64,000 nt of DNA. It comes from Metridium senile (Eukaryota > Cnidaria > Anthozoa > Actiniaria > Metridiidae). The DNA is taken from NCBI GenBank assembly GCA_949775045.1, contig OX459101.1, positions 14,692,942 to 14,756,941 on the forward strand, written 5' to 3'. A program made the position numbers and the translations under genes. The notes under the pieces were generated by a model, which had not been told where the DNA came from, did not search any database, and saw nothing but the letters and a program-made list of their open reading frames with translations. Of this stretch, positions 1-30,700 are shown one piece after another; within the stretch, counting starts at the first letter, position 1, and each line of letters begins with the position of its first letter.

Positions 1-1060
1 TTCAAAATTTTAAAATTCTTTTTGTTCTTTTTGTCATTAATTTGCTACTTTTAGAAACAAAATGGCCAAATTAAGAGGTTTTCTTCAATTTAAAGATCCT
101 TTAGTCAAGGTATTTCAAATAATAATTGTAGTATTATAGATTACTTTGATCATAAAGCAAATTTTGGCGCCAAAGTTGAGAAGCCTTTTCCCTACCAAAA
201 TGACTCTCCTTTTCCCCTAATGAACTTCTTAGATCAAGTTATCACTTTTTCAATGTCTAATTCATTGGTTATCTTAGTTATAGAATAACCAGTCTAGCAC
301 AACCTCTACAAAGTGTGTGCTTTCAAAGAAAAAGCACATATATCAATATGAGCAAGATCACTTATCTCTCGTTGATTGCCTTTGTTTACAAGTTTAGATG
401 CTCTTTTCCTGTTCAATTCATTTTCGTAGATTTATTAAGGACCCAATAATGTACAACCTAAGTAATAAAAGAAGCAAATTACTGAGTTATTTTACTGTGC
501 TTTTAGTTAGTAATTTTTCGCAATAATGCAATTTTCAAATATGCAAGGCAAACGTGCAAGATTTGGCTGTATGTACGTGCTTCAATGTTTTAAAACACAG
601 TTGAAATACTGCTGATGTCCATAATAATGTCAATGGAATGTAATAACACAATAATACTCTGATAATTATGTAAGTAATGCTAAATTACACTTACCAAAGA
701 TTTGAAACTGTCGATTCGAGCTGACAAATTTTCGAGTCTTGTGAAAGTCTTGTAAATCAGCTGTTGTAACTCAAAAACATACTCTCCCTTCCGCTATGGA
801 CATTAAGCAATATTTCCCAGGTAATTCTACAATGCTCAATACACTAAAACATCAAAAACGGATGATTTTTAACAGAAAAGTAACTTGTAATTCCCCAAGG
901 CCACTGAAGTCATTCAAACGGTTAAAATGGCCGCTCTGCGCCCAAATTTGATTTCAATCACGTGATTCAATATCTCCGCTTTGATTGGCTAATGATTTTT
1001 GAGACAGGAACCCCAATCATTTACTCGTATAACAACATAAAAGGAAGCAAACAGACAGAC
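1..1060. other. AT-rich stretch with nothing recognised
   Basis: No credible coding exon, RNA gene or clear repeat structure was seen. Confidence 0.5.
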
Positions 1061-1200
1061 CGACTGAAGAGAAAAAAAAGGAAAAAAATCAAAAATAAAA
1101 CAAACACGCACAACAAACTAACAAACAGACATATAGACAAACAAACAGACGAACAAATAAAACAAACGAGCCTAACGAACTTACAAACAAGCATATATCA
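1060..1200. repeat. Imperfect A-rich simple repeat
   Basis: Repeated AAACAAACAGAC-like words; the open frame across it is low complexity. Confidence 0.6.
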
Positions 1201-1435
1201 TTGATTTTGCACCTTTTATACGGTTTTAAAACTTTTAAACATTCTCTGCCTCAGAGGGGCAGGGGCTGGGGGCTTAGCCTTGAGGTTATGATATCAAAAC
1301 CGTCTTCGTTTTGATTCAAAAGGCTCAGCCAACCGGATAAAATTGACCTTACTTCTAAAATGATCAACTATTGTTGTTAAAATTGCCGTATTCCTTTCGT
1401 TAACACTGGAAAATAGCGTATCCAGTTTTAGGTGA

Positions 1436-1616
1436 CCTTAGGTGTCCACACGAATCCGCGTATCCGGAGGATTCAAAAGTATCCTATCTGGAGAGTGGTT
1501 TCAAAAGTATGTGGTTTCGGTGACCGGATTCACTGGATTCGTGTGGACAATAGGCCGATTCGCATCAAAAAGTATTGCGGTTTCAAAAGTATCCGGATCC
1601 GTGTAGATGGGGTCTA
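1436..1616. repeat. Small inverted-repeat element
   Basis: GTGTCCACACGAATCC near 1442 is mirrored by GGATTCGTGTGGAC near 1535. TTTCAAAAGTAT recurs three times inside. It looks like a MITE; its borders are uncertain. Confidence 0.5.
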
Positions 1617-1829
1617 AGTTCTGAACAATCACACTATGGTATATTGTACAGAGGCTTTTCCTGTGATACAATCCATTAATTCAATGGCTGCAGTATATTG
1701 CATTAGATGGTATAATAATAACTGAACAATAACAATAGTAATATAAATAATAGTTATAAGTATAAGTATGTTTTATATAGTGTCAGTATCATTTGAATGT
1801 ATAGCCAATATCATACAAGTCCAAATGAC

Positions 1830-2845
1830 TTTGTATTGTATAGACTTATCCAATCTCATGCATGGGTTTGTATAGGTGTTGTATAGATCTATGCAAGCCC
1901 TTATCCAAACCAATATTGTATTGTATAGACTATCCAATCACATGCATGGGTTTGAATAAGTGTTGCATAGATCTAATCAAGCCCTTATCCAAACCAATGT
2001 TGTATTGTATAGACTAATCCAATCACATGCATGGGTTTGTATAGGTGTTATATAGATCTATGCAAGCCCTTATGCAAACCAATGTGGTATTGTATAGACT
2101 AATCCAATCACATGCATGGGTATGTATAGGTGCTGTATAGATCTATGCAAGCCCTTATACAAACCAATGTGGTATTGTATAGACTTATCCAATCACATGC
2201 ATGGGTTTGTATAGGTGTTATATAGATCTATGCAAGCCCTTATGCAAACCAATGTGGTATTGTATAGACTAATCCAATCACATGCATGGGTTTGTATAGG
2301 TGTTGTATAGATCTATGCAAGCCCTTTCCAAACCAATGTGGTATTGTATAGACTTATCCAATCACATGCATGGGTTTGTATAGGTGTTATATAGATCTAT
2401 GCAAGCCCTTATACAAACCAATGTGGTATTGTATAGACTAATCCAATCACATGCATGGGTTTGTATAGGTGTTGCATAGATCTATGCAAGCCCTTATGCA
2501 AACCAATGTGGTATTGTATAGACTAATTCAATCACATGCATGGGTTTGTATAGGTGTTGCATAAATCTATGCAAGCCCTTATGCAAACCAATGTGGTATT
2601 GTATAGACTAATCCAATCACATGCATGGGTTTGTATAGGTGTTGCATAGATCTATGCAAGCCCTTATCCAAACCAATGTGGTATTGTATAGACTAATCCA
2701 ATCACATGCATGGGTTTGTATAGGTGTTGCATAGATCTATGCAAGCCCTTATGCAAACCAATGTGGTATTGTATAGACTAATCCAATCACATGCATGGGT
2801 TTGTATAGGTGTTGTATAGATCTATGCAAGCCCTTATCAAATACA
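1830..2845. repeat. Minisatellite, about 12 copies of an 85-bp unit
   Basis: The anchor CATGCATGGG recurs at 1857, 1941, 2026, 2111 and 2196 and on at the same spacing. Each unit also carries TATAGATCTATGCAAGCCC and GTATTGTATAGAC. Copies differ by a few bases, mainly in TTATCC/TTATGC/TTATAC. Confidence 0.95.
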
Positions 2846-3019
2846 GCATAGTATTAGACAGTGCAATACAATACGACATTGTATTGGAAAAGGTATTGTA
2901 TATAGCTATCCAATACAACATATCATTGTCAATAGGATTTCATTGCACAATACAATGCATGTAAAATACTTTGTGGTATTGTATAAGTGTAATACAATTT
3001 CTGTGCAATCCAACTATGG

Positions 3020-3851
<832 letters not shown>

Positions 3852-3942
3852 AGCTTATCTCTTTGTTTGCCACTGGGTAATGCATCTATTCATTATAATA
3901 ATGCAATGTTTTAGAAGCATTATCTAAAGGCCTCAATGCTCT

Positions 3943-4245
3943 TAAATAAATAAATCAATCAATCAATTGTTGGAAAAGAAAAGTTTTGAGTTTAGATTTA
4001 ATTGATGTAATGTTTTCTGCACTTTTTATGTGAAAGGGCAGTGAGTTCCATAGTTTAGGGGCTGAGATTGAATAAGCCCTGTCCCCATAAGTTGCAGTGA
4101 GGGAATTTGGTATAGTTAGTAGGTTCTGTCCGGAGGATCTTAGGGAGAGAGCTGGTTTGTAGGGAATAAGTAAGTTGGAGATGTAGTCTGGAGTGCCATT
4201 TAGGGGCTTGTAGCTAAGTAGTAGGATCTCATAGTTTATTAGTTG
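3943..4245 (-). mobile_element. 3' end of a CR1/L2-like non-LTR retrotransposon
   Basis: Read on the minus strand from about 4090 it gives KLWNSLPFHIKS, then IKSKLKTFLF and a stop, the hallmark C-terminus of CR1/L2-type elements. A short ATTGATTGATT-like tail (3944-3968) marks the 3' end. Confidence 0.7.
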
Positions 4246-4267
4246 ATTTAGGTGACGTCCACTGGTC

Positions 4268-4357
4268 TCAGGACGATATCAGGCCGATGTCAGGTCGATG
4301 TCAGGTCGATGTCACGTCGATGTCATGTCGATGTCATGTCGATGCCATGTCGATGTG
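4268..4357. repeat. Tandem repeat of GTCGATGTCAG-like 11-12-mers
   Basis: About eight copies with small changes (GGTCGATGTCA, CGTCGATGTCA, TGTCGATGTCA), about 280 bp upstream of RTK-A exon 1. Confidence 0.85.
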
Positions 4358-4635
4358 ATTCTTGTGATTCTGAGGGAAGTGCTTCTGAATGAGGTTAAGA
4401 AAGGTTTTTGCTACGTTACTTTGGACGTTTTTGCTGAATTGAGGGTTACATCAGATAATATTCCACTTTCTGTTTCTTCTTTTTGCTGCAGGTTTGTAAC
4501 GGTTATCATATGTGAGGGTTTCTGTAAATCCGCTGTTTTTTAATGATACGATAGTTTTACCCATTTCTGTTCTGTAACATTAAATGATCACAAATAATTC
4601 ATTTTATTTTCATTTTTTTATATATTTTTTTAGCT

Positions 4636-21729
<17,094 letters not shown>

Positions 21730-21935
21730 TTGAAATGGAAATAAATGACACTAATAGAAGATGACAACAATGCATTTATAGAAATTTGAAAATGTGCTTC
21801 CACTTTAAACGTTTGAGTGGTTTGCTTGTTTTTATAACATTCACAGCTATAAAGAAAATGTTTAGCTTTTGCTATAATAGACCCATGCATGGTCAATTAC
21901 CGACGTGCTTTGCGTTGCTTATTTTGATTTAAGTG
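21730..21935 (+). pseudogene. Non-coding relic of the RTK-A tail and 3' UTR
   Basis: Bases 21730-21782 match the end of the RTK-B coding tail but fall after the RTK-A stop and have extra indels. An AATAAA sits at about 21743. The rest of the interval is AT-rich with nothing else recognised. Confidence 0.6.
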
Positions 21936-22019
21936 TTATAATTCATTCGAATTCATTCGTATTACGAGAAAACAAATACAACAAAACGCTAAACGATTAA
22001 GAAAGAGTATAAATACCCA

Positions 22020-23670
22020 CTCATAGCACAGCAGCCCAACTATTCTCTTTGAGGATTTTTTTTAATGACAATAAAGTTATTTTTAACCGCGCGCCGAGCG
22101 AAATACATATTGAGCGCGCGGGTGGGGTTCCTGTGGTGTATTTGTTTGAAAGCTCGCGGATGGGATTCCTGTGGCTTTTTTTAAGCAATTTTTCGGTCGC
22201 GCGGAATCGCACGTACGACAAAAAGATCGAAGAAAGTAGTATCTTGTTACAAGGTCTGAAACTTGATGGCGTGGATGGATAGATGTGCGCCCCAGCTTGC
22301 TAGGGCACGGAAATCTCACGGAAATTCAACGACGAGCGCCGAAAGTTCGCCGTGAAGCAATCGACTGACTCGCCGAAAAATATATGTTGTTAAAACTTTT
22401 CTTTCAAATCAAAAATTGTTGTTTTTCTCATAGGGATTTACACTGAGTACACTTTAAAAACCAACAAGAACAAACAGATCAGTATGTGAAATTTATTTCC
22501 ATGTTTATTTGAAATATAACTTTAGTTTATTTGACAATGTGAAGAGATTTTCATTCAAAGTGTATTTATAGAATCCGTAAATGTTGTGTTTTAGCTAAAG
22601 TTTTTCGGCAATAGCTTATAAAATACAATTGTACACGCTTCACACTATCAAAACATATTTACTATTCTTAGTGTTGGAATCGCTATAACTAAGTAAGTGT
22701 TCACAAAATAAAGTTGAGCTTTTTTCAAGCGTGGAAAACTTCGCAAAGCGGCCATCACAAATTCACTGTTTAGCTCGGCTGTAAGTTGGTTTGTACAAGA
22801 CAATATCAGTCGTTTTGACATAAAAACTTCAACTCCAATCATTATCTGCACATACCAGAGCTACTAGAAAAACTTTCTCCAGGTTTTCGTAATAGTGAAG
22901 AGCATCTGTGACTTCAAAAGCATGTACAAGTGCTCACTTGAATCAGCATTTTTGAGTGTTAAGCTAAACTCATTTTAGCAAGCTAGCAGCAAATGCAGTG
23001 CAAATCACGATCTTTTCGACTCTCCCTTCGCCAGCCCATGATTTCCGAAATAAAATACATTCTCCTGTATTGTAATTTTCAATTTAAAGTCATTTTAACA
23101 ATCCATAAGTTAAATGCAATAAAGTAATCGCCAACTTTTTCTGTGAATGTGGTATCTATTTCACAACACCGCCGCTCGATCGATATTTTCACGATTGCTC
23201 CACGATTGTAAAAATCCGACTGAAACCGGAAGTCCCTGCCATAGCAACCTGCGGCGCACCTCGGTTCCATGCTACCCTTTTTATAAATTAATTTTAACCC
23301 CTTTGCTGAGGTCGGAGATTATCATACTTTTTACTGTAGTTGAAGAGGAAAGTAAAGTTTATATATTCGAAGAAAAATTAAAATTTTCTCCCATGGCTGA
23401 TTTACTACGCGCGAAACTAAATTTGTCACGTGACCGAGTTTCATACCTTGTCAAAATACCTCCCTCTTCAACACCGCGCGACTTTGACGAAAAATTGCTT
23501 GTTAAAAGCCACAGGAATCCCATCCGCGAGCTTTCAAACAAAACACCACAGGAACCCCACCCGCGCGCTCAATATGTATTTCGCTCGGTGCGCGGTTAAA
23601 AATAACTTTATTGTCATTAAAAAAATCCTCAAAGAGAATAGTTGGGCTGCCTGTGCTCATAGCATAAAAG
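22020..23670. mobile_element. 1.65-kb element with about 190-bp inverted ends
   Basis: Left 22020-22205 and right 23475-23665 are inverted copies: GCAGCCCAACTATTCTCTTT, GACAATAAAGTTATTTTTAACC and a stretch with CGCGGATGGGATTCCTGTGG. The interior (22290-23470) has no recognisable coding sequence. A direct repeat of about 60 bp containing GAGAAAACAAATACA and AAAACGCTAAACGATTA flanks it at 21936-21996 and 23697-23763. Confidence 0.75.
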
Positions 23671-23763
23671 ATATCAAAATGATTTGATTTGATCAGTGTT
23701 ATAAATAATTCGCAGTCAGTCTTATTACGAGAAAACAAATACAGCAAAACGCTAAACGATTAT

Positions 23764-24204
23764 CGTAAAATATTTCAAAATGTGTAATGGGCGATTTTTA
23801 TGGTCGCCGAAAACTGTCTTTCGCGCATTGCATGATGTTAAGTGATCCATGGATCTTTAACCATACTTTACTCAAGTTTCTTGCTCAAGCTCATATAGCA
23901 AAAATGGCTGTAACAGAAATTTATACATGGTTATTAATGTGCTCTTACACTTTAAAAACTGTCTGGTTGAAACAACCAAAAAACTCGGGTTAAGCTATTC
24001 AGTCTACAGTTCATACAGATTAAAAACGCAGACATATACACTTGTGTCCAGATAGAATAGCAGTACTTCTTCTGTGTCTTCTTCTTCTTGAACAACAGTT
24101 CTATTTAGTTATGTGGATAAAAACAATGACATTTAGTCCAGTAAAATGATTAATATCTAGTTCAGTAATATATCAAACACGAAATATAATAAATATTCAA
24201 TATG
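23764..24204. other. Gene-free stretch with nothing recognised
   Basis: AT-rich, no conserved coding signal seen. Confidence 0.4.
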
Positions 24205-24315
<111 letters not shown>

Positions 24316-24374
24316 AAATATCTTTAGATTCAAAGGTGCAAAATAAATCTGTCTGTCTGTCTGTAAATCTGTCT

Positions 24375-24490
24375 GTCTGTCAAACACGAGAAAGAGTGTT
24401 TGAAAAAACGAGGCACAGCCGAGTTTTTTTGGGCCCATTTTGAGGTGTTTGAAAACCTGATGAATCACTCTTTCGAGTGTTGGATATTAC
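24375..24490. repeat. Foldback element fragment
   Basis: CAAACACGAGAAAGAGTG is mirrored by CACTCTTTCGAGTGTT, with a GGCACAGCCGAGTTTTTTT-like core. Confidence 0.5.
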
Positions 24491-25732
24491 TTCTCAAATT
24501 ATTGGATAATTATTGGAGAAATTCAAAGCGAAAATGGCTTAATTTTATGCAAGTGTTTCATCAGATTTCAAACTCCTACACGCTAGTGATTTTGTCTTTG
24601 TTTTCTCTTCATTAATTATTCATGAGTTTTAGACGGTATATTTAAACAATGATGGCATTGACAATTGTCTTAATTCCTTTCGTTAAATCATTCACTCAGC
24701 CGTTTAAAAGTGAGCAACAAACAATTGATATAATGCAGTTGATAGAGCAGTTTGAGTTTGATAACATGGTTCAAGGAATTACAGTCATCTTGCCCCATTG
24801 CCATCTTGCCTCCAACTGCATGCATGGTGCCATCTTCCCCTCTTACAATACTGTGCCTACTAATGTTGATTCAAAACAATTAATAAAGAATTATATAAGA
24901 AGAACAACGTACGTCAGAAAAGTACGTATATACATAATAAAAAGGGAATAAGTATTTTTACAACACTTGTGTGAATTCTCGCGCGCTGATTGGTTGATTT
25001 ACCGTGGTAAATAAGAGTCCAGGCAACGGTGATCACGTCATCATGTCACACAACACTCGTGCGGAATTGAGGGAAAGTTTGTCATCCACAAAGTTTTTTC
25101 GTCAAAAAAAGATTTTAAAAAGAAGTTTATGGATAAACTATCAATGAAAATTCCTTTTCTGTAAGTAGAAAATTGTAATAAATGTAACTATGCTGTCATG
25201 GAGCTGTTGTCGTTTTAATTTTATGCGATTTTTAAGTCTTTTCGACAAATCTTCACTCACAATCAATTCTGTAGTCTTTTCAACAAAAACGTGCTCAAAA
25301 TTACATTTTTGACGAGCAATACCATTCGTTCAGAACTGATTTGAAAAGCTTAGAATGTTGTTCAAATGCTAGACATATCAGATATTGGTAATCTTCTATA
25401 TGATCAGTTTTAATGCATTTTAAATGCATTTTGTTTGAAAATTTTCAAAAACGTTTCACCAGAACCCATGCTAATCGGCCGTGTTTGACGTTCTTGTACT
25501 TTTCTAACTTCAATTAGCAGTCTCTCAAGACAAACAGTGCACTGCATTTCTGTATGAAAATAAGCTTATTTGTTTTTTACCGGCTGAAAAAAGATCATTT
25601 TCGTAAATTATGTGATTTTCCGTAGTTTGAAGAGAAACCATTGAGTTCGATGCGTGACAAATTCGTCATTTTTCGTCCGTTAACTGACATTTTCCTTTTT
25701 GTACATTTATTTTGGTTTGTGTTGTAAAAAAA
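24491..25732. other. Gene-free stretch with nothing recognised
   Basis: No credible exon. A 100-codon frame at 24649-24951 lacks recognisable similarity or splice context. Confidence 0.4.
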
Positions 25733-25915
25733 CAAATCGAATGTGGTTTAGCGTTGTCTGTACTCTTATCGACAACGATATTCGTCATGACAGTGATCAA
25801 AAATTGTTGCTGACTCACTCCGCTGCGCGTCGTGAGTCCACAACATTTTGACCACTGTCATGACGAATATCGTTGTCGATAAGAGTACAGACAACGCTAA
25901 ACCACATTCGATTTG
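25733..25915. repeat. 183-bp near-perfect palindrome
   Basis: Arms run from CAAATCGAATGTGGTTTAGC to its mirror GCTAAACCACATTCGATTTG with very few mismatches; the centre is a CTCACTCCGCTGCGCGTCGTGAG hairpin-like stretch. Confidence 0.88.
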
Positions 25916-26237
25916 CTAAATGCATGATTGTGTGTGTGGTATACCATATGTGCCTAATAGAGGGGAGAGGAACAGGGATTAAAATATCCTTTCTCCCAAA
26001 TTTTACACCATTTTTCTCCCTTCTCCCTAACGTTTTCGACAATTTCTCCCTCCTCTTTGATTTTGTTTGTTATTTCTAAATATAAGGTATTGAGGCTATT
26101 CGTTAGAGTGCAAATGGTGCAAATTTGAACCATTTAATAGTTTGTATTTCAGAGATAAGCTGTTTGCATAAAATTGGCCCAAATAATATTACAATCAGTC
26201 CAATAAGACCTTATAGCTCAATAATAGGCATTTTAGG

Positions 26238-26390
26238 CGTCCACCTTATATAGGATTAGAGTGAAAGCAGAAGGGACCTCCGGCTTTATCCGAGAAGAAG
26301 AGGCACTGAGAGAGTAAAGTATCTTGCCTAAAGACACAACGCAATCGCCCTGGTCGGGGCGAACCCAGACCATCACGTTTCTAATATATT
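26238..26390 (+). repeat. Interspersed repeat, + copy
   Basis: GTCCACCTTATATAGGATTA then GGGACCTCCGGCTTTATCC and TTGCCTAAAGACACAACGC. A minus-strand copy lies at 34505-34615. Probably part of a SINE or retrotransposon 3' end. Confidence 0.65.
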
Positions 26391-26604
26391 AGTGCCAATT
26401 TATTAAGCAATAGAAAACAATAGAATTTATAGCATAAAATTTCACTAAATAGCCAGGTAACTATTTCACTGGTATATTATTTGCACTCTTGTGTAAGGAC
26501 CACTAATGGTAAGCGTACTGACCATATCAAGTCATTCTACCCAACGCAAGCATACTACATCTCGCATGCTAATGACCATTCAACTATTCAACGGTTTGAC
26601 TAAA

Positions 26605-26830
26605 TGCACTCTAACCGACATTTCTTTATTTCCACTAAAAGTAAATAATAAATATTTGCCCTTTTTCAAATAACAGTGTTCAGTCGTCTGATAACTTAGC
26701 CAGTGTATGATGCCACACTGTCCCCTCCCCCCACAGACATTACTATTAAACTGTTGTTGACCTCTTTGTGTCAGCTAGCTGCATTCATTGGCTGTTCAGA
26801 TGTTTTCTGTTTACAGTTGATTTTTTAACA
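26605..26830 (+). repeat. Upstream copy of the block next to the astacin promoter
   Basis: Shares CCTTTTTCAAATAACAGTGT, TGCCACACTGTCCCCTCCC, TTGACCTCTTTGTGTCAGCT and TGCATTCATTGGCTGTTCAG with 27370-27625, in the same order and orientation. Confidence 0.82.
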
Positions 26831-27369
26831 AAACAGCACAACGTCACAGTGTGGCGAGTCATAATGAAAGTAAAAAAAAAAGAAAAAAAGAAAAAACCCA
26901 CAACATCCAGCTGATTCATACTGGTCTCTCACTCAGCTGTTTTTAGTCTCGTCCCATTCCCCTACGGTCCATTCCTAATAGATTTGATTCAAAAGTGATA
27001 AAATGAAATGCATGCCTTTTATTTCAGTCTTTATCTGAACTTAAATTAATAAAATAACTGTTTTTTTTATAAAGTTCATCTATTCAAACTGTTGAAACAA
27101 GCGAGTTGAACTGTTTTATAAATTTAGTAAATTTAGATAGATATTTAGTTGATGTCACGTAAAATATTAAAAGCCCGCCAAACTAACGGTCAAACAAATC
27201 ACGGGGTTCCTTCAATCACGATTAACAAACATTTAAAAGAAAAATAAGGCATACAATCTTGTCGTTCTCCCCCAGAAATAACGAACAGTTTCACGTTATT
27301 TCAAATTTATATGACATTCACTAAAATAGTGATGAATTTACTTATCTAATTTAGGTAAAAACAACTCCA

Positions 27370-27625
27370 CTCTAGCTAACATTTCTCTATTTCAAAAAAA
27401 GTTAATAGTAAAATAATTGTCCTTTTTCAAATAACAGTGTTTTTTTATAACTTGGCTAGTGCATGATATGCCACACTGTCCCCTCCCCTCACAGACATTA
27501 TTATGCCTACGGTGACCGATTAAACTGCAACAATGCCCTGGATTGGATACCTACGGTTGACCTCTTTGTGTCAGCTGCATTCATTGGCTGTTCAGTTGTT
27601 ATCGGTTTACAGTTGATTGAGCGCG
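27370..27625 (+). repeat. Promoter-proximal copy of the duplicated block
   Basis: Ends about 80 bp before the astacin ATG. It has an extra segment of about 40 bp (near 27504-27550) compared with the upstream copy. Confidence 0.82.
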
Positions 27626-27703
27626 GTTTAAAATATTCGTGCATTTTGTAACGGTCATTATTTAGCCTTTGCAGTCTGATACGGTTAGACCAGCGCTAAA
27701 AAC
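27626..27703 (+). promoter_or_regulatory. Possible core promoter and 5' UTR of the astacin gene
   Basis: A TATA-like TTTAAAAT lies at about 27628-27635, some 70 bp before the ATG. It sits directly after a block that is duplicated upstream. Weak evidence, from position and composition only. Confidence 0.35.
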
Positions 27704-30700
27704 ATGCATCGTGGAGCTTTATTTCTCTCTCTACTGCTACTCTGTGCCATATCTACCTTTGCTACGCCACTAAGCAATGTGGAAGATTACTCAAACAATC
27801 TGCTTTCAGAAGGTTAGTAAATAGTATAACTATAATATTTTTCAAAGTCATTTAACGTAAGCAAAATTCGTTGCAATTTGAACAAGTACTAGTCAGAGCG
27901 CCGTGCAAAAGTCTTATTTTTCAAACTTGATAAACAAAACAAGATGTTTTGCGTTCAAATTGATATTCGATTAACTTTGGCTAGAATGTACAACTTGTTG
28001 TTTCTTTATTGACAAACTTAGCAACTACGGCTGAAGGGATTTCAACTTATCTACTTTATTTACCCGTAAAGTATCCCACCAGGATTTAGCAATTAATGTT
28101 TAGCGAATCGTATAAAACACATTGCAAATATGTTTATTTGGTTATTGAATTCTTCGAGTTTTGATTTATAAACTTCAAGTTTGCATTTTTGATTTTTAGT
28201 TTATTTGTTTACATGTACTTAATTGTTGAATATAGTTAATGATAAACTACCATACTATTATATCTTAGAGTTTTGTATTTACAAGTAAACTTGTACATTT
28301 GATACAAATAGTACAATCATTTCCAATATCTGGAGGTTGATCAAGGTTTCAGCAAAACCTCTTGATCGATCTTCAACTTCAAACCGAAAAATTATTACGA
28401 AATTATTTATTTTAATCCTTTAGACCATATAGAGCATTTATTGATTGACATTGAGGTTGCTACGTTTAAAATATTTGAAGAAAGTCAACAAAAGTTTGAC
28501 AGTTTCGTCTACGTACGGGGTAAAACAAATTGAACAACGTGGCAAACATTGAAAACACCGTTGACAAATTCCACAAACTTATTGAATTTCTCTAAATGTT
28601 TTGAACAGATTTAGGATGTTTTACGTGCTTTAATTAGTTTATATATTATATAATTAACTTCGACGAAGGGCTAAAGTTCGAAAAGTCACTCATTATCAGT
28701 TAACTATCGATTATATCTGAACACCGACGCAGCCTATACTAGTCTAGTTTACTCGCTAGTTTCCATTTATATATCATAGGATTGTATAGTATCCGTGTAA
28801 TGTTGATATAATTAGCTAGGCTAAGGTCAGTCGAGTGTAAAAACACAAGTTGATCTAAAGTCGTTCAAACATGACAAGCAACTCCACGCCACGCCATCGT
28901 CTGAGTCATACTCGAGCAAACGACTTTTTCACAGCGGTAAACACCTTGGAGAGCTCGCTGTTATTGCTATTTTAGGCTTTGTGAGAACTCAGACATTCCA
29001 ACGGCTATTTTGTCTGCTGCTTATTACTCGCCAAATCGTTTTTCCGCATACTATACGGTAAATCAAAATTCGAACGAAATTTATGCGAGTGATTAGTTGG
29101 TTAAATTCCGTTATATAGGCTGCGTTTACACGGGACCAGACGAATTTTTAACCGGTCAAAAAAACATCCGCTTACGGGCTCACTCAAGAAGCTAGAGTTG
29201 CACGACGCATTATACGCTTCTTTCGTGCTTGCAAACTCCTGCGTGTATCCATATATTTAGTTGGGCTAAGGTAATTAGAGTGTAAAAAACGCATGTTGTT
29301 GATCTAAAGTCGCTCAAACATGACAAGCAACGCCACGCTATTATCTGACTCATACAAACGACGTTTTCACAGCGTAGCGTGATTTTAAGAACGCTCGCGG
29401 CGTACCGCACTACATTTTCTGAGACTTAGCCAATTGATAAAACTACATTAGACACATCAAATAAACTAAAAGTACGGGTTTTGCAGTCGTTGGTTTCGAG
29501 CAAAATGACCAAAAAAAAGAAATAAATTTAATAAAATATGCCAGTCATAATAAAAGAAGGCCCTAAAAGGTTTTTAATAATTATATATTTGGAAATATAG
29601 CGATCTTTTTGACACAAAACATAAAAATAATTACTTTTTTTTTTTGGAGAAAAAGACCGTTTGTCTCGAACAAAAGTTTTGTCATAATATCTCGTGATAT
29701 TATTCTATTTGGGATTGAAATAGGAGCTAACGATCAATCATATTTCAAAGCAAAGTAATAAATGACCGTTGGAAACTATAAATAGCGGAGATTACAAACG
29801 AATACAAACGCGAAGATGATACTCTGGCGCCCGTGGCCTGACTCGGCTTCTCGAAGAAACGGCTCTTTCACAGCGTGGCTCTTTTAACGGACAAGTTACT
29901 GTTGCTAGTATAAACAGTCTTGTTCTTGTCGGTAAAGTACTTATAAAACGGTACAATATACAAAATAAGTAATAGAATAAATATTTAATAAAAAAAATAT
30001 AACAAGAAAAGATAGCAATCAAGGAGAAAAAGGAATGAAGAGAAAAAAGAAAGGAAAAGAAATTTAATAAAAGAAAAAATAAGAAAAAAAAAAATCAAAG
30101 GAAAGAAAAGAAAGAAAAGAAAAGAAAGGAAATAATTATTAGGAAAGAAACAAAAATAGAAAAAAACGCGCATCTTAACTTTTTATTTGTTTGTGTGTGA
30201 GCAACCCATGGAAAACGAGTGTTAAGTATATGCCAAATTAAAGTCATGTTGTCTAACAACATTGACATTTAAACTAATTTTCTATATTTAGAAAATCCTC
30301 GATTCTTTGTATCTTTGTGTCTTTGTATCTTTGTATCTTTGTATCTTTGTATCTCGTTATAGTGCAAGCCGTGTTTATGACCTCGACTGGGATCCCTTTG
30401 GAAATATAAGCTAAGATATATAACACAGTACACAGAATGCTCTTAGCCTTTGCTTTTGAATGTTCTACTAACATCTCATGATCGACTATCTAAATGTTTA
30501 TTTGAAACTGTTTCGCTCCTCAGGGTTTTTTCTTTGGAATGCCGATGTTGACCTAATAAATATAATTTGGAATCAAAATTACAGAGATTTGTATGTGTTC
30601 AGTGAACTGTTCCCTTGCTAGCCTCGTTGTGGTGTTTTCCACTCTTATGAAATTCTCATTAATTCTCAAGAAATCAAAATTTTTCTCTCAAATATTTTAA

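Noticed and set aside
1830..2845. CRISPR-like regular repeat spacing
   Set aside because: The whole 85-bp unit is conserved, with no unique spacers, and the context is a eukaryotic genome.
24649..24951. 100-codon frame in the intergenic region
   Set aside because: No similarity recognised, no splice or promoter context, composition like the surrounding non-coding DNA.
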